Assembly: GCA_965217685.1 (NCBI GenBank)
Contig: CBDCIZ010000003.1
Span: 930,001-994,000 of the forward strand
DNA: 64,000 bases
From: Aurantimonas sp965217685
GTDB taxonomy: Bacteria > Pseudomonadota > Alphaproteobacteria > Rhizobiales > Rhizobiaceae
Reading direction: 5' to 3'
Shown: one piece after another, positions 61,395 through 64,000 of the stretch
Position numbering within the stretch: position 1 is the first letter of the stretch
How the letters are laid out: every line of letters begins with the position of its first letter
Notes under the pieces: generated by a model
What the model saw: the letters and a program-made list of their open reading frames with translations, nothing else
The model's database searches: none
Told to the model about the DNA's origin: nothing
Made by a program: the position numbers and the translations under genes

Positions 61395-62959
61395 ATGCTG
61401 CAACCGCCCACAAGACAGCCGCCGCTGATGTCGCGGTCAAGGCCGCAGACGGCGAGATCGTTCTGTCCGCTCGCGACGTCGCCAAGTCCTATGGCCCGAT
61501 CCAGGCGCTGAAGGGCGTCAATTTCGACATACGCAATGGCAAGGTGACCACGCTGTTCGGCGAGAACGGCGCCGGCAAGTCGACGCTGATGAAGATCCTG
61601 TCGGGTGTCGCCAAGCCGACCTCGGGTGCTATCGTTCTCGACGGCGAGGAGGTCCGCTTCGCCTCTTCCACCGACGCGCGCGACCGCGGCATCTCGATCA
61701 TCCATCAGGAGCTCAGCCTCGCGCCCAATCTCTCCGTGCGCGACAACATCTTCATGGGCCGCGAGATCGGCGGCCCGACCGGCATCGACTATGCGGAGGA
61801 AGCTCGCCAGGCCAGCGCCCTGATGGAAGAGCTGGAAGAGGACATCGATCCGTCGACCCCGGTCGAGGATCTGCGCCTCGGCCAGCAGCAGATCGTCGAG
61901 ATCGCCCGTGCTTTGTCCGTCGACAGCCGCATCCTGATCATGGACGAGCCGACCTCGGCCCTCTCGGCCTCGGAAGTCGAGGTGCTGTTCAAGGTGATCC
62001 GCGACCTCACGGCCCGCGGCGTCGCCATCGTCTACATCTCGCATCACCTGGAGGAAGCCCTCGCGATCACCGACTATGCGGTCGTTTTGCGCGACGGCGC
62101 GATGACCGCCAAAGCCGAGGTCAAGGACATCGATCTGGAATGGATCGTGCGCAACATGGTCGGCGAGAACTTCGATCTCGGCGCGCCGCCGACAGGCTAC
62201 GCGTTCGGCGAGACGGCGCTGTCGATCGACGACGTCTCGGTCGCGGATGCCGCAGGCTCCGGGTATCTGGTGGTCGACGGCCTGTCGCTCGACGTCAAGG
62301 CCGGCGAGATCGTCTGCATCTACGGCCTGATGGGCGCCGGCCGCACCGAGTTGATGGAGTGCGTCGCCGGCAAGGTTCCGAAGGTCGGCGGCCGCGTCAT
62401 CCTCGAAGGCGAGGACATCTCGAACCTCTCGATCGCCCAGCGCATCGGACGCGGTCTCGTGCTCGTGCCCGAGGATCGCCAGCGCGACGGGCTCGTCCAG
62501 ACCATGTCGGTCGGCGAAAACCTGTCGCTCGCATCGATTGGCGACTTCATCAAGCGAATGATCCTCTCGAGGACGCGTGAACGCGCCATCGTCGATCAGT
62601 CGATTGCCAACGTCCACATCAAGACCGAAGGCGGTGACGCGCCGATCGGTTCGCTCTCCGGCGGCAATCAACAGAAGGTGGTCATCGGCAAGATGCTGGT
62701 GACGGCGCCGCGGGTCATCCTCCTCGACGAGCCCAGCCGCGGCATCGACATCGGCGCCAAGGGCGAGGTCTTCAGACTTCTGGCCGAGCGCGCCCGGGAG
62801 GGCCTCGCCGTCGTCTACTCGACCTCCGAAGTCGGCGAATGCCTGTCGATCGCCCACCGCATCGTCGTCATGCGCCGCGGCAAGATTTCCGCCGAGTTCG
62901 GATCCGATGTGACCAAGGCGCAGATCATGGCGGCCTCCGGCGAATCAGTGGCCGCCTGA
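61391..62959 (+). CDS. eryE: Erythritol ABC transporter ATP-binding protein
   Basis: A 522-residue two-domain sugar ABC ATPase. Domain 1: Walker A GENGAGKST, signature-like LRLGQQQIVEIA and Walker B ILIMDEPTSAL. Domain 2: degenerate Walker A (GLMGAGRTE), signature LSGGNQQK and VILLDEPSRGID. It powers sugar uptake by the following permease. The erythritol substrate is inferred from the adjacent eryC/H and the shared operator motif. Confidence 0.9.
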   Translation: MNAATAHKTAAADVAVKAADGEIVLSARDVAKSYGPIQALKGVNFDIRNGKVTTLFGENGAGKSTLMKILSGVAKPTSGAIVLDGEEVRFASSTDARDRGISIIHQELSLAPNLSVRDNIFMGREIGGPTGIDYAEEARQASALMEELEEDIDPSTPVEDLRLGQQQIVEIARALSVDSRILIMDEPTSALSASEVEVLFKVIRDLTARGVAIVYISHHLEEALAITDYAVVLRDGAMTAKAEVKDIDLEWIVRNMVGENFDLGAPPTGYAFGETALSIDDVSVADAAGSGYLVVDGLSLDVKAGEIVCIYGLMGAGRTELMECVAGKVPKVGGRVILEGEDISNLSIAQRIGRGLVLVPEDRQRDGLVQTMSVGENLSLASIGDFIKRMILSRTRERAIVDQSIANVHIKTEGGDAPIGSLSGGNQQKVVIGKMLVTAPRVILLDEPSRGIDIGAKGEVFRLLAERAREGLAVVYSTSEVGECLSIAHRIVVMRRGKISAEFGSDVTKAQIMAASGESVAA

Positions 62960-62984
62960 TGCTGACAACCGAGAGTTCCCGTCC

Positions 62985-64000
62985 ATGACCGATACGGCCT
63001 CCACTTCCAGGGCATCGACGACGAAGAGCGCCGGCGGCGGCTTCGACGTTGCCCGGCTGCTGCTCGAAGGCCGCGCCTTCTTTGCGCTGATCGCGATCAT
63101 CGTGATCTTCTCGATCCTGTCGCCCTATTATTTTACGCTCAACAACTTCCTGATCATGGCCTCGCACGTCGCGATCTTCGGCCTGTTGTCGGTCGGCATG
63201 CTGCTGGTCATCCTCAACGGCGGTATCGACCTGTCGGTCGGTTCGACGCTCGGCCTTGCCGGCGTCGTCGCAGGCTTCTTCATGCAAGGGGTGACGCTCG
63301 AAGCCTTCGGCGTGATTCTCTATCCGCCGGTCTGGGTCGTCGTGATCCTGACCTGTGGGCTCGGGGCCCTGGTCGGCCTCGTCAACGGTGTCCTCATCGC
63401 GTTGTTCAAGGTGCCGGCCTTCGTCGCCACCCTCGGCGTCATGTACGTCGCGCGCGGCATTGCGCTGCTAATGACCAACGGCCTCACCTACAACAATCTC
63501 GGTGGCAAGCCCGAACTCGGCAACACCGGCTTCGACTGGCTCGGCTTCAACCGACTCGGGGGCATCCCGATCGGCGTCGTCGTGCTGGCCGTCGTCGCAC
63601 TGATCGGCAGCGTCGTCCTCAACCGCACCGCCTTCGGCCGCTGGCTCTATGCCTCCGGCGGCAACGAACGCGCCGCCGAATTGTCGGGTGTTCCCGTGCG
63701 CAGGGTGAAGGTCTCGGTCTACGTCATCTCCGGCATCTGCGCGGCGATCGCCGGCCTGATCCTGTCCTCGCAACTGACCTCGGCGGGGCCGACCGCCGGG
63801 ACCACCTACGAGTTGACCGCCATCGCCGCCGTGGTCATCGGCGGCGCGGCACTGACCGGTGGGCGCGGCAACATCCGCGGCACGCTGCTCGGCGCCTTCG
63901 TCATCGGCTTCCTGTCGGATGGTCTCGTGATCATCGGCATCTCGGCCTACTGGCAGACCGTCTTCACCGGCGCCGTGATCGTCCTCGCCGTCCTCCTCAA
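62985..64000 (+). CDS. eryF: Erythritol ABC transporter permease, 3' end outside window
   Basis: It is open for 338 codons to the window edge without a stop. It is an RbsC-type permease with about nine hydrophobic segments visible, the LVILNGGIDLSVGSTLGLAG motif near residue 80, VPAFVATLGVMYVARG and the cytoplasmic loop GGNERAAELSGVPV that contacts the ATPase. It starts 26 bases after eryE. A periplasmic receptor (eryG) would be expected just beyond the window. Confidence 0.9.
   Translation, partial: MTDTASTSRASTTKSAGGGFDVARLLLEGRAFFALIAIIVIFSILSPYYFTLNNFLIMASHVAIFGLLSVGMLLVILNGGIDLSVGSTLGLAGVVAGFFMQGVTLEAFGVILYPPVWVVVILTCGLGALVGLVNGVLIALFKVPAFVATLGVMYVARGIALLMTNGLTYNNLGGKPELGNTGFDWLGFNRLGGIPIGVVVLAVVALIGSVVLNRTAFGRWLYASGGNERAAELSGVPVRRVKVSVYVISGICAAIAGLILSSQLTSAGPTAGTTYELTAIAAVVIGGAALTGGRGNIRGTLLGAFVIGFLSDGLVIIGISAYWQTVFTGAVIVLAVLL

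Overview
This is a GC-rich, gene-dense chromosomal segment from an alphaproteobacterium, most likely of the Hyphomicrobiales (rhizobial/Brucella relatives). The support is a Brucella-type erythritol locus (ery genes), an Omp10-like lipoprotein next to ferrochelatase, homospermidine synthase, an Rsm22-type methyltransferase, and several TRAP and sugar ABC importers in GntR/SorC-type catabolic clusters. Species cannot be told from the window. I saw no rRNA, tRNA or CRISPR array.

Layout. Positions 1-21.4 kb are mostly housekeeping and envelope genes: the end of an M3 oligoendopeptidase, Rsm22-like methyltransferase, homospermidine synthase, an NTF2-like protein, an Omp10-like lipoprotein, hemH, an SPFH/NfeD pair, a KpsF-type arabinose-5-phosphate isomerase, a large beta-barrel protein, galU, an MltB-type transglycosylase, a DUF459 protein and gltD/gltB. 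From 22.0 to 27.2 kb lies a TRAP importer with an aldehyde dehydrogenase and an SDR, followed by cysQ and a zinc alcohol dehydrogenase. From 29.5 to 37.6 kb a GntR regulator faces a class III CoA-transferase, a second TRAP importer, an Aquifex-type aconitase and an HMG-CoA-lyase-family lyase. I read this set as a complete dicarboxylate route, best matched by citraconate/(R)-citramalate to acetyl-CoA plus pyruvate.

From 37.7 to 45.6 kb a cytochrome b561-type protein and a YedY/sulfite-oxidase-type molybdoenzyme lie on either side of an opposite-strand cluster: a PLP enzyme, a TIGR04282 transferase, two lipid-linked glycosyltransferases, an NAD epimerase and an SMR/EamA-type small flippase. From 45.8 to 53.2 kb a sugar ABC importer diverges from mtnK-mtnA (methylthioribose kinase and isomerase). 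Right behind these is a decayed class II aldolase and an IS630-family remnant. I interpret this as a methylthioribose uptake locus whose DHAP-shunt aldolase has been lost.

From 53.3 kb to the end is an erythritol locus: eryI, eryD, eryA and eryB on the minus strand, then eryC, eryH, a DUF2291 gene, eryE and eryF on the plus strand, with the window ending inside eryF. EryA, EryB, EryC, EryH and EryI would together turn imported erythritol into D-erythrose 4-phosphate. Three similar AT-rich sites, one in each promoter region of this locus, look like EryD operators.
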